A DNA stretch of 21,500 nt from CAYGWP01 sp964353455 (GCA_964353455.1 CAYGWP010000444.1:1-21500); one strand, 5' to 3'. Shown: positions 1 to 8,727, numbered from the stretch's first letter. Translations and numbers: made by a program. The notes: generated from the letters alone by a model not told the origin.

Positions 1-1035
1 GTCGAGGTGGCCAACGACGGCGCGGCCGAGCGGAAGTTCGAGTTCAGCATCACGCACGCGCCGCTTTCGCGCCCCATCGCGGAACTCGCCAGGTTCCACG
101 CCAAGTGGCACCGCGACGCCCTGCTGCCGGCCGAAAGCGACCGGGCCATCGACTGGACGATCCTCAAGACCGCCGGCCGCGGCAGGTTCCTCGGCGTAAT
201 GCTCCACATCTGGAACCCCAAGGGCGGATGGTGGGGCGAGGGCGATGAAAAGTTCTTCGTCGATGGCGAAAAGTTCCCGTCCACCATCGGCACAGGCTCC
301 GAGGACTACTTCGGCTACGCCTGGGGCAGCGCCACGCTCTTCCAAAATGCATATCACAATCAGACAATATCTTCCGGCAACCGCGGACACGTCTCCGTCA
401 ACCGCTGGCACGTCAGCGACAGCGTCCCGTTCCAGACTTCCTTCGAGGCCGACATCGAGAAGTACTTCCCGAACTCAAAGCCCTGCCTCTACGCCTGCAC
501 CACTTACTGGTACCTGGCCCCCGGCGGAACCGACCCGTACAAGGCCGCGCCGCTGGCCGAGCGAGTCGGCTACTGGACGATGCCGGAGTCGCCGTCGGCC
601 GTCAAGGGCGCCATCGAGGGCGAGGCGATGGAAATCCTCGGCAAGACCGGCGGCAAGACGCAGGTCCAGGACATGACCCAGTACAGCCCCGGATGGAGCG
701 GCCAGGAGCACCTCTGGTGGACCGGCGCCAAGCCGGGCGACAAACTCGACCTTGCAATTCCCGTCAAGGACGCCGGGCGCTACCGCCTCTCCGTCCACCT
801 CACAAAAGCCAAAGACTATTGTCTCGTTCAGTTATATCTCGATGACAAGAAGGTCGGCGGCCCGCTCGACCTCTACAACCCGACCGTCGTTCCGAGCGGC
901 CTCGTTGACCTCGGCGCGTGCGACCTGACGGCCGGCAAGCACAAACTCACCATCGAGATCACCGGCGCAAACGAGAAGGCCGTGAAATCCTACATGGCCG
1001 CCGTGGATTACGTGAAACTCGACCCCGAGAAATGA
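1..1035 (+). CDS. GH172 / DUF2961 family glycoside hydrolase, 5' end missing
   Basis: The reading frame is open from base 1, so the true start lies upstream of the window; the GTG at 7 is not a credible start. The sequence shows the DUF2961 signature: a GEGDE motif with Glu at codon 80 and GTGSEDYF with Glu at codon 101. From established knowledge, GH172 enzymes use two glutamates 21 residues apart in these motifs (described for difructose-anhydride hydrolase/arabinofuranosidase members), and the spacing here is exactly 21, so the enzyme is probably active. After about codon 195 comes a beta-rich C-terminal module resembling a galactose-binding-like carbohydrate-binding fold (WSGQEHLWW, then GRYRLSVHL). 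Family substrates are alpha-fructofuranosides or alpha-D-arabinofuranosides; the substrate here cannot be read from sequence. The stop codon overlaps the start of the GH9 gene by ATGA, implying co-translation. Export cannot be judged because the N-terminus is absent. Confidence 0.9.
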   Translation, partial: VEVANDGAAERKFEFSITHAPLSRPIAELARFHAKWHRDALLPAESDRAIDWTILKTAGRGRFLGVMLHIWNPKGGWWGEGDEKFFVDGEKFPSTIGTGSEDYFGYAWGSATLFQNAYHNQTISSGNRGHVSVNRWHVSDSVPFQTSFEADIEKYFPNSKPCLYACTTYWYLAPGGTDPYKAAPLAERVGYWTMPESPSAVKGAIEGEAMEILGKTGGKTQVQDMTQYSPGWSGQEHLWWTGAKPGDKLDLAIPVKDAGRYRLSVHLTKAKDYCLVQLYLDDKKVGGPLDLYNPTVVPSGLVDLGACDLTAGKHKLTIEITGANEKAVKSYMAAVDYVKLDPEK

Positions 1036-4000
1036 CCTGCGCAGAACTTGATTGCCGACGCCGCGCATTTAGCCGGTCGCCTTGGCGACCGCGCGCCGGT
1101 CTGCTGCTAGGCGCGCTCATCGCGGTACTTTGCACCGGCGCCCGCGCCACCGAGTTCGAGGACCGCCTCTTTCCTCCGCCGATGGACTCGCTATACGCCA
1201 ACCGCCTCCAGGCCGAATCGGCCCAATATCTTTCCATCAATCTCTTCAATGTGCCGATCGACCACGCGAAGGCGGCCGACCCCGCGCGGTTCACGATCAC
1301 GAGCCCCGACGACCCCGCCTACGCGCCGTCGCGTAAAGTCCGGCCCCTGCGAACGAGTTCCCGCACCCGCGCAATCCGCGTGGCCCTGCGCAAGGACCTC
1401 CTTGTGAAACACACGGCCGTCTTCCTTGCCCTGCCTCTGCCGATGCAGCCGGGGAAGACCTACGCCGTGGAAGTGGGCGATGTCGGCGCGGCCGTCCCGG
1501 CCCTTGCGCCCGTCCTGTTCGACGACCGGCGCCAGACCAACGACAACATCCGCATCAATCAACTCGGCTACCTTCCGGGCTTCGCGAAGTTCGCCTACCT
1601 CGGCCAGTACATGGGCGATGGCCGCGGGCCTGCCCGCCAAAGCCTTGGCGACGGCGGGCTGCCGTTTGCCGCGAAGGAATTTCAACTTCTCGATGCGTCC
1701 GGCCGCGCGGTCTTCACCGGCCAGGTCCGCCGGCGCGAGGTGAATGAGGAACTCGTCGGCCAGGAGGTCCACGAACTCGATTTCTCGGCGTTCGATTCGC
1801 CCGGCACGTACCGCATCTACGTTCCGGGGGTCGGCCTGTCGTATCCCTTCGACAGCGGCCCGGCGGCGCTCAGTCCGGCGTACGCGAACCTGATGCGCGG
1901 CCACTACCAGCAGCGGTGCGGCATGGAGATTGCCCCGGAGTTTTCACGGCACGCGCGGCCGGCGTGCCACCTCGACGATGCGTACCTGGAGCAGCGGGCC
2001 GAGACCACCAAGTTCGTCCAGCCCAAGGCGCCGCTCTATCCGACCAACTACGACAACCAGCGGCACGATGCAACCCGCGGGCATCACGATGCCGGCGATT
2101 ACGGCAAGTACACGCTCACCGGCGCGGGGTATGTCTTCTCCATCCTCATGGCGCTCGAAATCTTCACCGACCGGTTCCAGGAAGACAACTTCCGCCTGCC
2201 GTATTCCGGCAACGGCATTCCCGACCTCGTTGACGAGGCGAAGTGGGAACTCGACTGGCTTGAGCGGATGCAGGACCCGGCCGACGGCGGCGTGTTCGGC
2301 GTCATCAGGCCCAATAGCGGCGGCTACGAGAACTCCTTGCCTCCGCCCGAGGCCCACCGGCTCTTCTTCCCGAAGGACACGGTCTTCACGGCGGCGTATG
2401 CGGCGGCCCTGGCGCACGCCTCCGCATCGCCCGTCATGCGGCGGCACTTCCCGCAGGATTGCCCCCTCTACCTCGCCAGGGCGAAGAAGGCCTGGGAGTG
2501 GCTGGAGCGGAATACGAGGTATGTGCATTATTTCCATTACGGGGCCGTCTTCGACGATGCCGACGAGCGGGCGTGGGCCGCCGCCGAACTGTACGCCGCC
2601 ACCGGCGAAGCGAAGTACCACGAGTACTTCCTCCGGAACTTCGACCCTTCGCTCAAACGCTGGGGCTGGTGGGGCATGTTTGAATCGGTCGGCTACGCCG
2701 CGGCTCGGTACGCCTTCCTGAAGGACCGGCCGAAGGACCCGGCGATGGATGAGAAGTGCCGCGCGGCCATCCTAGACGCCTGCGCGGCCCACCTGAAGGA
2801 CTCCGCCGAGTTCCCGTACCGCCTCTCAATGCCGGCGGCCTCCATCAAACACGGCTCGTACGGCTGGTACTTCCCCGGCGACATGGCCGGCTACGACCTC
2901 CTTTTCGGCTACGCCCTGGATGGCAAGCGCGAGTACCTGGAGTGCGCCCTCAGGAACCTCGACTACGAGTTCGGGGCGAATCCGTTCGGCTACTTCCTCC
3001 AGACCGGCCTCGGGGCGAAACGGAACATCGAGGTTGTCGATAACGATTCCGTCTTCGACCGCATCATCGATCCCGTGCCCGGCCTGCCGCTCGGCATCGG
3101 CTCGGCTGGTTTCTACTACCTTGCCAAGTACGACAAGGCGGTCGGGCAGGGCACGTACCCGCCGGCATGGCCGCTCATGAACCGCTGGTACGACGGGTTC
3201 AACGTGCAGTCGGAGTTCACGATGGGGCCGATGGCCCGCGAGACGATCGTGGCCGGGTACTTCGGCCGTCTCGCCCCCGGGCCGCGCGGGCGGCCGACGG
3301 TGAAGATCAAGGCCGACCGCCTGACCGGCCCCGCGCCGCTGGCGGTCCGCTTCGAGGCAGCGGCCGGGAGCGCAGGCCGAATCCGCCAGTACTTCTGGGA
3401 CTTCGGCGACGAATCCTTCTCCACGCAGGCCGCTCCGACGCACAAGTTTGAAGCGCCCGGCCGCGCGTATCCCGTATGCGTTACCGTCATCGACGATCAG
3501 GGCCTCTCGGCATACGCGACGGCGACGGCGGGGTGCCTGATCGCGGAAGCCGCGTTTCCGCGCGAGGAGTTCTCGCCCGACGCCGACACGATCGCGCTCT
3601 ACCATTTCAACGGGGACTTGAAGGATGCGAGCGGTCACGGCCTGGACCTTGCGGCCAGGACGGGCGTGGCCGAGCGGCAGGCGTTCCGGTTCAGCGCATC
3701 GCCGCCGCTCTGGATGGCGAAGCCGGCCGGCTCATGCCTCGACCTCGACGGGGCCGAGCAGTTCTCCGTGACGATCCCGCGCGAACTCCTGCCCGACCCG
3801 GCGGCCGCGCCGCTCACTCTTGAAGTATTCATATATGTGGAGGAATTCGCCGGGTGGAGTTACCCCGGCAACCCGGTCCTGCTGGGGGTTGCCGCCCGGT
3901 ATGACTCGTGGCTCGGCTGGCGGCAGGGAACGTGGGAGAAGGCCCGCGCGCCGGAGTTTGCGGGCGGCGCCGGCGCGATCATCCCGGCGGGTAAGTTCGC

Positions 4001-4208
4001 CGCCGACTTCGGTCGCGAGCGATGGCACCACGTCAAGATCGCCTCGGACGGCCGCAGCGCGGCACGCTTCTTCCTCGACGGCAAACTCCTCGGCGAGGCT
4101 GCCGGCCGCCCCTTCAAGCCCGCCGCCAAGGAGCCGCTCGTCTTCTCGCTCGGCCCCTTCCGCGGCCTGGTGGACGAGGTCCGCGTGAGCAAGTCGGTCC
4201 GCCCGTGA
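1032..4208 (+). CDS. Secreted GH9 family glycoside hydrolase with CelD_N, PKD and LamG-like modules
   Basis: I chose the ATG at 1032 because it begins a signal peptide (Arg-rich n-region, LLLGALIAVL core, likely cut after GARA near residue 39) and overlaps the previous stop as ATGA; the frame is open further upstream only inside the previous gene. The 1058-residue product has a CelD_N Ig-like domain (RINQLGYLP near residue 174). The GH9 catalytic domain shows GHHDAGDY with Asp353 and Asp356 as base candidates, and DYEFGANPFGYFLQTGLG. The probable acid Glu728 lies in QSEFTMGPMARE. A PKD domain follows (about 757-836, YFWDFGDES), then a concanavalin A-like LamG module (about 853-1050, IALYHFNGDLKDASGHG). 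GH9 enzymes cleave beta-glucans such as cellulose, or act as exo-beta-glucosaminidases; specificity is unresolved. The extra Gly/Arg-rich loop at residues about 197-212 is encoded by a palindromic repeat. Confidence 0.9.
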   Translation: MTCAELDCRRRAFSRSPWRPRAGLLLGALIAVLCTGARATEFEDRLFPPPMDSLYANRLQAESAQYLSINLFNVPIDHAKAADPARFTITSPDDPAYAPSRKVRPLRTSSRTRAIRVALRKDLLVKHTAVFLALPLPMQPGKTYAVEVGDVGAAVPALAPVLFDDRRQTNDNIRINQLGYLPGFAKFAYLGQYMGDGRGPARQSLGDGGLPFAAKEFQLLDASGRAVFTGQVRRREVNEELVGQEVHELDFSAFDSPGTYRIYVPGVGLSYPFDSGPAALSPAYANLMRGHYQQRCGMEIAPEFSRHARPACHLDDAYLEQRAETTKFVQPKAPLYPTNYDNQRHDATRGHHDAGDYGKYTLTGAGYVFSILMALEIFTDRFQEDNFRLPYSGNGIPDLVDEAKWELDWLERMQDPADGGVFGVIRPNSGGYENSLPPPEAHRLFFPKDTVFTAAYAAALAHASASPVMRRHFPQDCPLYLARAKKAWEWLERNTRYVHYFHYGAVFDDADERAWAAAELYAATGEAKYHEYFLRNFDPSLKRWGWWGMFESVGYAAARYAFLKDRPKDPAMDEKCRAAILDACAAHLKDSAEFPYRLSMPAASIKHGSYGWYFPGDMAGYDLLFGYALDGKREYLECALRNLDYEFGANPFGYFLQTGLGAKRNIEVVDNDSVFDRIIDPVPGLPLGIGSAGFYYLAKYDKAVGQGTYPPAWPLMNRWYDGFNVQSEFTMGPMARETIVAGYFGRLAPGPRGRPTVKIKADRLTGPAPLAVRFEAAAGSAGRIRQYFWDFGDESFSTQAAPTHKFEAPGRAYPVCVTVIDDQGLSAYATATAGCLIAEAAFPREEFSPDADTIALYHFNGDLKDASGHGLDLAARTGVAERQAFRFSASPPLWMAKPAGSCLDLDGAEQFSVTIPRELLPDPAAAPLTLEVFIYVEEFAGWSYPGNPVLLGVAARYDSWLGWRQGTWEKARAPEFAGGAGAIIPAGKFAADFGRERWHHVKIASDGRSAARFFLDGKLLGEAAGRPFKPAAKEPLVFSLGPFRGLVDEVRVSKSVRP
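1624..1664 (+). repeat. Protein-coding palindromic element, copy A (inside GH9 gene)
   Basis: Seen directly: GCGGGC at 1624-1629, then GCCCGCC at 1632-1638, a 14-nt loop at 1639-1652, and GGCGGGC at 1653-1659. The last two blocks form a perfect 7-bp stem. Inside the loop, GCC-TT-GGC (1642-1649) can form a small inner stem capped by CTTG. Copy B at 4743-4783 matches at 35 of 41 positions. Here the stem begins at codon position 1 and encodes a Gly/Arg/Ala stretch (GPARQSLGDGG) in a loop of the CelD_N domain. Confidence 0.6.
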
Positions 4209-4220
4209 GGCCACGGAACA

Positions 4221-6785
4221 ATGCTGCGACACGCCCTTGTGCTGGCACTGCTGTTCTCGGCCGCCGCCGATGCGGCCGACGTGTTCGTCCGCTTCAAGGT
4301 CGTCCAGCCGCAGGGCGCGAAGTTTCGCGTCACCGCCGGCGGATTCCGCCACGACGGCACCAGCGACCAGTGGTACCTGCCGCGCGAGAAGACTGATGTC
4401 CCGGGCGGCGAGTGGTCGCCGTGGCTCGACCTGGCGAAGTGGCCCCTCCACAACCGCACCAACCGCGAAGGCGGCATAGCCGAGTGGCCGTCCATGACGC
4501 TGTCCGTCGCCCCGCTCGATGATAAGGGCCGCCCCGCCGCGAAAGATGCCCTCGCCGGATGTCGGCTGGAGGTCCAACTTGCCGACCGGCCCGACCCCGC
4601 GGCGGTCGTCATCTCGTTTGCCGAGAAGAGCGAGTCGGCCACGATCGGCTTTCTCCTGCCGCACCCGCTGCGCGAGAAGAAGGCGGAGTTCGAGACCGGT
4701 TCCGAGATGACCGCCCGCCACGCGGCGTGGGCGAAGGAGACGGCGGGCTTGCCCGCCGAAGTCTTGACGGCGGCGGGCGGCCGGCCGGCCAAACTCGCGC
4801 AATTCGCCGTCTGCACCTCCATCTGGGGACACTACGATCCGGGCCTGGCGCGGCAGGATGTTGAGACGCTGAAGACCCTCGGCTTTAACGCCATCGGCGG
4901 CGCGCCGCCGGCGATCCTTCGCGCGGCCGGCGTGAAGACCTACGGTCACACGGGGATTTACGCGGCCGACCCGGACCGCGCGGCCGAGGCGTGGAAGAAG
5001 TTTGCCGATGGACCGCTCGCCAAGTCGCTCGCCACGGAGGATGGCAAGTGGCAGTACGGGAACATGCACCACTTCGTCATCTCCGACGAGATCGGTGTGG
5101 TGGACTTCAAGTCCGCCGACCCGGCCCGCCTGAATGGCTGGTTCCGCGACTACCTGCGTGCCCGCGGCGTGACGGAGGCCGACCTCGGCAAACCCATCGA
5201 CCAGGTTGAATATCCGCTGGAGGCGATGGTGCGGTCGGCCCTGCCGCCGGGGGCGGACCTTCCTGCCCGGCGGCTATTCTATCACGCGGCCAAGTTCGGG
5301 CACTGGTGGTCGGCGCGGCAACTCAGGCACACCACCGACCTCGTCCACAAGAGCATGCCGTGGATGAAGACCGAGACGCTGCCGACGGACCACGGTTTCT
5401 TCGGCGCGTGGGGGCCGCCCATCCTGGGGATGAACTCGCGGCTTCTCGATCTCTTTGAACTCGGGAGCCGGGAGACCGTCGATTACCTTGCGGCCGAGGA
5501 CTGGCTCGGCCTCAACCACATGTACGGGCCGGGCTCCACGTGGACCGGAGCGCAGACATTCGAGTATTTCAATGCGATTCTGCGCTCGGCCGTCACGGGA
5601 CGGCGGACGGTCCTGATGAGCCTCATCACGCCGAGCGACGACCTCTACCTCCGCCTCAAGGCATACTCGGCGCTCGGGCAGGGGGCCAAGGCGTTCTTCT
5701 TCTGGACGTTCGGACCCACGTACATCGGCACCGAGAATTACTGGTCGGACCTCAGGAGCGAGTATGACGGCCTCGCGAAGTTCACCCGGGCCCTTGCGCG
5801 CGGCGAAGACATCCTCTTTCCCGCCGCGCCCGTCCGCGACCCCGTGGCCGTCCTCTACTCCGTCAGCCACGACATCTGGCACGCCGACGACCCGGCCAGT
5901 TTCGTCGAGAACCGCCTCACCTGGCACGCCCTGCGGCACCTCGGCGTGCAGCCGGATTTCCTTCGCGAGGAGGACGTGGAGGACGGCCGCCTGAAGGGTT
6001 ACCGCGTGCTCTACGTGACGGGCCAGTGCCTGACGCGCCGGGCCTCCGCGGCGATCGACGAATGGGTGCGGGCGGGCGGCGTCGTGCACCTCTCGGCCGG
6101 CGCGGCCACGCGCGATGAGTTCTTCGAGCCGTATGTGCCTCCATTCGCCGCCCGCCTCTGGCCCTCCGATGCCGCCAGCCGCTTCACCAAGGAGCGGCAC
6201 GCGTACAACGAGAGGGGCGACCTGCCGCGGATAAAGCCCCTCGCGACGGCCTTGCTCTCGCCGGGTGCCGGCGGCGGCGGGAAACTGCCGGTCATCGGTT
6301 GCCGGCTTAACCTGCGGAGCGACGTTCCGGAGGCCGACCGCCTTGCCGCATTCGACGACGGCCTGCCGGCCGGGGCGAGCGCTGCGCACGGCGGCGGCCG
6401 GGTCATCGGGTTCGGGTTCCTGCCGGGCCTTGCGTACTCGCCCTTCAAGCCTGGGCAGACCACGCTGGATGAGAAGTGGCCCGCCGGGCCACGCAGGCTC
6501 ATCGGCCTTGCCCTGGAGGCCGCGAAGGTCGTGCCCGTCGCTCGGGCAGATGTGCCGGTGGTCGAGACGAGTCTGCTTACGGGCCCGCGCGGCTCGGCCC
6601 TCGTGCTCGTCAACTATACCTACGAGCCGATTCCGCGGCTCAAGGTTGCAGTCCGTCTCACGCACGCCGTCGCCAAGGCTGTCAGCACCGAGGGCGCGGC
6701 CGTCGTGATGGAGAAGGCCGACGGCGGCATCACGCTCGAACTGCCGCTCGATGGGGCCGACATCATTCTGCTGCCCGCGCCGTAG
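4221..6785 (+). CDS. Secreted TIM-barrel glycosidase-like protein of unassigned family
   Basis: The 854-residue product starts with a clear signal peptide (HALVLALLFSAAADA, cut near residue 18-19), supporting the ATG at 4221. A short N-terminal beta domain (about 20-190) precedes a probable (beta/alpha)8 barrel: TLGFNAIGGAP near 216, VISDEIG with Glu290 at the place expected for an acid/base of a clan-A glycosidase, and KAFFFWTFGP near 495. From about residue 535 to 650 there is a Rossmann-like segment (VAVLYSVSHDIW, YRVLYVTGQCLTRRA, IDEWVRAGGVVHLSAG) like the glutaminase-fold trimerisation domain of GH42 beta-galactosidases. A beta domain ends the protein (ALVLVNYTYEPIP). The order barrel, GATase-like, beta is GH42-like, but I do not recognise the family and cannot identify the nucleophile with confidence. 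It lies 12 bp after the GH9 gene, probably in the same operon. Confidence 0.8.
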   Translation: MLRHALVLALLFSAAADAADVFVRFKVVQPQGAKFRVTAGGFRHDGTSDQWYLPREKTDVPGGEWSPWLDLAKWPLHNRTNREGGIAEWPSMTLSVAPLDDKGRPAAKDALAGCRLEVQLADRPDPAAVVISFAEKSESATIGFLLPHPLREKKAEFETGSEMTARHAAWAKETAGLPAEVLTAAGGRPAKLAQFAVCTSIWGHYDPGLARQDVETLKTLGFNAIGGAPPAILRAAGVKTYGHTGIYAADPDRAAEAWKKFADGPLAKSLATEDGKWQYGNMHHFVISDEIGVVDFKSADPARLNGWFRDYLRARGVTEADLGKPIDQVEYPLEAMVRSALPPGADLPARRLFYHAAKFGHWWSARQLRHTTDLVHKSMPWMKTETLPTDHGFFGAWGPPILGMNSRLLDLFELGSRETVDYLAAEDWLGLNHMYGPGSTWTGAQTFEYFNAILRSAVTGRRTVLMSLITPSDDLYLRLKAYSALGQGAKAFFFWTFGPTYIGTENYWSDLRSEYDGLAKFTRALARGEDILFPAAPVRDPVAVLYSVSHDIWHADDPASFVENRLTWHALRHLGVQPDFLREEDVEDGRLKGYRVLYVTGQCLTRRASAAIDEWVRAGGVVHLSAGAATRDEFFEPYVPPFAARLWPSDAASRFTKERHAYNERGDLPRIKPLATALLSPGAGGGGKLPVIGCRLNLRSDVPEADRLAAFDDGLPAGASAAHGGGRVIGFGFLPGLAYSPFKPGQTTLDEKWPAGPRRLIGLALEAAKVVPVARADVPVVETSLLTGPRGSALVLVNYTYEPIPRLKVAVRLTHAVAKAVSTEGAAVVMEKADGGITLELPLDGADIILLPAP
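4743..4783 (+). repeat. Protein-coding palindromic element, copy B (inside glycosidase-like gene)
   Basis: Seen directly: GGCGGGC at 4742-4748, TT, GCCCGCC at 4751-4757, a 14-nt loop at 4758-4771, and GGCGGGC at 4772-4778. The architecture and loop length equal copy A (1624-1664), with 35 of 41 positions identical. The inner loop stem is GTC-TT-GAC (4761-4768) where copy A has GCC-TT-GGC, a paired change that keeps base pairing. The stem begins at codon position 3, so the peptide (AGLPAEVLTAAG) differs completely from that of copy A. Confidence 0.6.
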
Positions 6786-6828
6786 CGCCGGCCTTGCAGC
6801 GCATCGCGGGCGCATGTATCATGCCGCC

Positions 6829-8670
6829 GTGAACATCCTCGGCATCTCCGCGTTTTATCACGACAGTGCCGCATGCCTTGTGCGGGACGGCCGCATCGTT
6901 GCCGCCGCGCAGGAAGAGCGTTTCAGCCGCAAGAAGCACGATGACCGTTTTCCGCACGGGGCGATTGAGTACTGCCTGCGCGAGGGCGGCATCGGGCCGC
7001 AGACAATCGACCACGTCGCCTTCTACGATAAGCCGCTGCTGAAGTTCGACCGGCTGCTGGAGACGTACCTGGCGTACTCGCCGGCTGGGTTCCGGTCGTT
7101 CGCCATGGCGATGCCGCTCTGGCTCCGCACTAAACTCCGACTGCCGCACGAACTCGACCGCGGCCTCAGACGCATGTACCGCGGTCGATACGTCTTCACC
7201 GAGCATCACGAGGCCCACGCCGCAAGCGCGTTCTTCCCATCCCCCTTCCGGGAGGCCGCCATCCTGACGATGGACGGCGTGGGCGAGTGGGCCACGGCAT
7301 CGTGGGGCGTCGGCCGGGGCAGCCGGATCGAGTTGCGGCAGGAACTGCGGTTTCCGCACTCCCTGGGGCTCCTGTACTCGGCGTTCACGTACTTCACGGG
7401 ATTCAAGGTCAACTCGGGCGAATACAAGTTGATGGGCCTCGCGCCGTACGGAGAGCCGCGATACAAGGAAGCGATCCTGGAGCGCCTGCTGGACCTGAAG
7501 GCGGACGGCTCGTTTCGCATGGACATGTCTTACTTTCGATATTGCCAGGGCCTCGTCATGACCTCGCGGAAGTTCGAGCGGCTCTTCGGCGGGCCGCCGC
7601 GCAGGCCCGAGACGCCCCTTACGCAGCGCGAGATGGACCTTGCGGCTTCCATCCAGGCCGTGACCGAGGAAATCGTGCTGCGGGCCGCGCGGCACATCAT
7701 CCGAGAGGCAGGCATCCGGGACCTGGTGCTCGCGGGCGGCGTGGCCCTGAACTGCGTGGCGAACGGGCGGCTGCTGGCCGAGGGCGTCTGCGACCGCCTC
7801 TGGATTCAGCCGGCGGCGGGCGATGCCGGCGGGGCGCTCGGCGCAGCGCTCTTCGTCTGGCATCAACTTCTCGGGAATCCGCGGGAGGCCGATGGTGTGC
7901 ATGATGCGCAGCAGGGGTCGCTCCTCGGGCCGCGGTTCACGCCGCAGCAGGTCCGCGAGTTCCTCCAGCGCGCGGGCGCCAAGTACCACTCGTATGAGAG
8001 CGAGGAGGCGCTGCTGGACGCGGTGGCCGGCGCGATTGCGGCGGGCAAGGTGGTCGGGCACCTGGCTGGGCGGATGGAGTTCGGGCCGCGGGCGCTCGGA
8101 TCGCGTTCGATCCTTGGCGATGCGCGGTCGCCCGAGATGCAATCTCGCATGAACCTTAAGATCAAGTTCCGCGAATCTTTCCGGCCGTTCGCCCCGAGCG
8201 TCCTCGGGGAGCGGGCGAGCGAGTGGTTCCTCCTTGCGCCCGGCCAGGAGAGCCCGTACATGCTGCTTGTGGCAGGGGTGCGGCCGGAGAAACGGCTGGC
8301 GGCCGACGAGGCGGCGAGGGGCCTGGCGGGCATCGACAGGCTTCTGAAGGCCGTGCGGTCCACGGTGCCCGCCATCACGCATGTCGATTACTCGGCGCGT
8401 ATCCAGACGGTGGACGCCGAGCGGCACGGCCGGTACTACAGGCTCGTCAGGCGGTTCGAGGAGAAGACCGGATGCCCGGTGATCATCAACACGAGTTTCA
8501 ACGTCCGCGGCGAGCCGATCGTCTGCACGCCCGAAGATGCCTGGCGATGCTTCATGGCCACGAACATGGATGTCCTCGTGCTGGAGGATTGCGTGCTCTT
8601 TAAGGAAGAGCAGCCCGCGGCCAGGAAGCACGAGGTCGATGCGTACCTGGCGGAGTTCGCCCTCGATTAG
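6829..8670 (+). CDS. O-carbamoyltransferase, NodU/CmcH/TobZ family (SxtI-like)
   Basis: The GTG at 6829 starts the protein with NILGISAFYHDSAACLV, the usual N-terminus of this family; an in-frame ATG at 6814 would add five residues and is possible. No strong ribosome site precedes either. The 613-residue product has the Kae1-like N-terminal domain with EHHEAH (His126 and His130 as metal ligands), TMDGVGEW (Asp149), LAGGVALNCVANG and AAGDAGGALG (Asp332). The C-terminal YrdC-like domain shows EFGPRALGSRSILGDAR (about 416-432), KFRESFRPFAPSV and NTSFNVRGEPIVCT. From family knowledge, these enzymes turn carbamoyl phosphate and ATP into carbamoyl-adenylate and transfer the carbamoyl group to a hydroxyl. 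It starts 43 bp after the glycosidase-like gene and is followed by SxtJ and DUF5989 genes. The acceptor is unknown; a sugar hydroxyl is a guess from context. Confidence 0.93.
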   Translation: MNILGISAFYHDSAACLVRDGRIVAAAQEERFSRKKHDDRFPHGAIEYCLREGGIGPQTIDHVAFYDKPLLKFDRLLETYLAYSPAGFRSFAMAMPLWLRTKLRLPHELDRGLRRMYRGRYVFTEHHEAHAASAFFPSPFREAAILTMDGVGEWATASWGVGRGSRIELRQELRFPHSLGLLYSAFTYFTGFKVNSGEYKLMGLAPYGEPRYKEAILERLLDLKADGSFRMDMSYFRYCQGLVMTSRKFERLFGGPPRRPETPLTQREMDLAASIQAVTEEIVLRAARHIIREAGIRDLVLAGGVALNCVANGRLLAEGVCDRLWIQPAAGDAGGALGAALFVWHQLLGNPREADGVHDAQQGSLLGPRFTPQQVREFLQRAGAKYHSYESEEALLDAVAGAIAAGKVVGHLAGRMEFGPRALGSRSILGDARSPEMQSRMNLKIKFRESFRPFAPSVLGERASEWFLLAPGQESPYMLLVAGVRPEKRLAADEAARGLAGIDRLLKAVRSTVPAITHVDYSARIQTVDAERHGRYYRLVRRFEEKTGCPVIINTSFNVRGEPIVCTPEDAWRCFMATNMDVLVLEDCVLFKEEQPAARKHEVDAYLAEFALD

Positions 8671-8684
8671 GGTTTCTTCACGAG

Positions 8685-8704
8685 CCGCGGGCGTAAGCCC
8701 GCGG
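8685..8704 (+). repeat. Perfect 8-bp hairpin with GTAA loop between carbamoyltransferase and SxtJ genes
   Basis: CCGCGGGC (8685-8692) and GCCCGCGG (8697-8704) are perfect reverse complements around GTAA, which as RNA would be a GNRA-type tetraloop. No T-run follows, so this is not a standard terminator. It may be an mRNA processing or stability element, or a dispersed palindromic repeat. An A/T-rich patch and an AAAGG ribosome site (8717-8721) lie between it and the next start. Confidence 0.6.
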
Positions 8705-8727
8705 GTACGTATATATAAAGGCAATCG

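Noticed and set aside
918..1031. Upstream extension of the GH9 frame to a start at 918
   Set aside because: It lies inside the GH172 gene and would place a basic 38-residue leader before a clean signal peptide that begins at 1032.
3826..3838. Short A/T-rich patches with TATAT in a GC-rich background (also near 832, 8709, 19440 and 19890)
   Set aside because: Most fall in coding sequence at Ile/Tyr codons, their spacing is irregular and none sits with a plausible -35 box; I could not separate them from ordinary codon variation.
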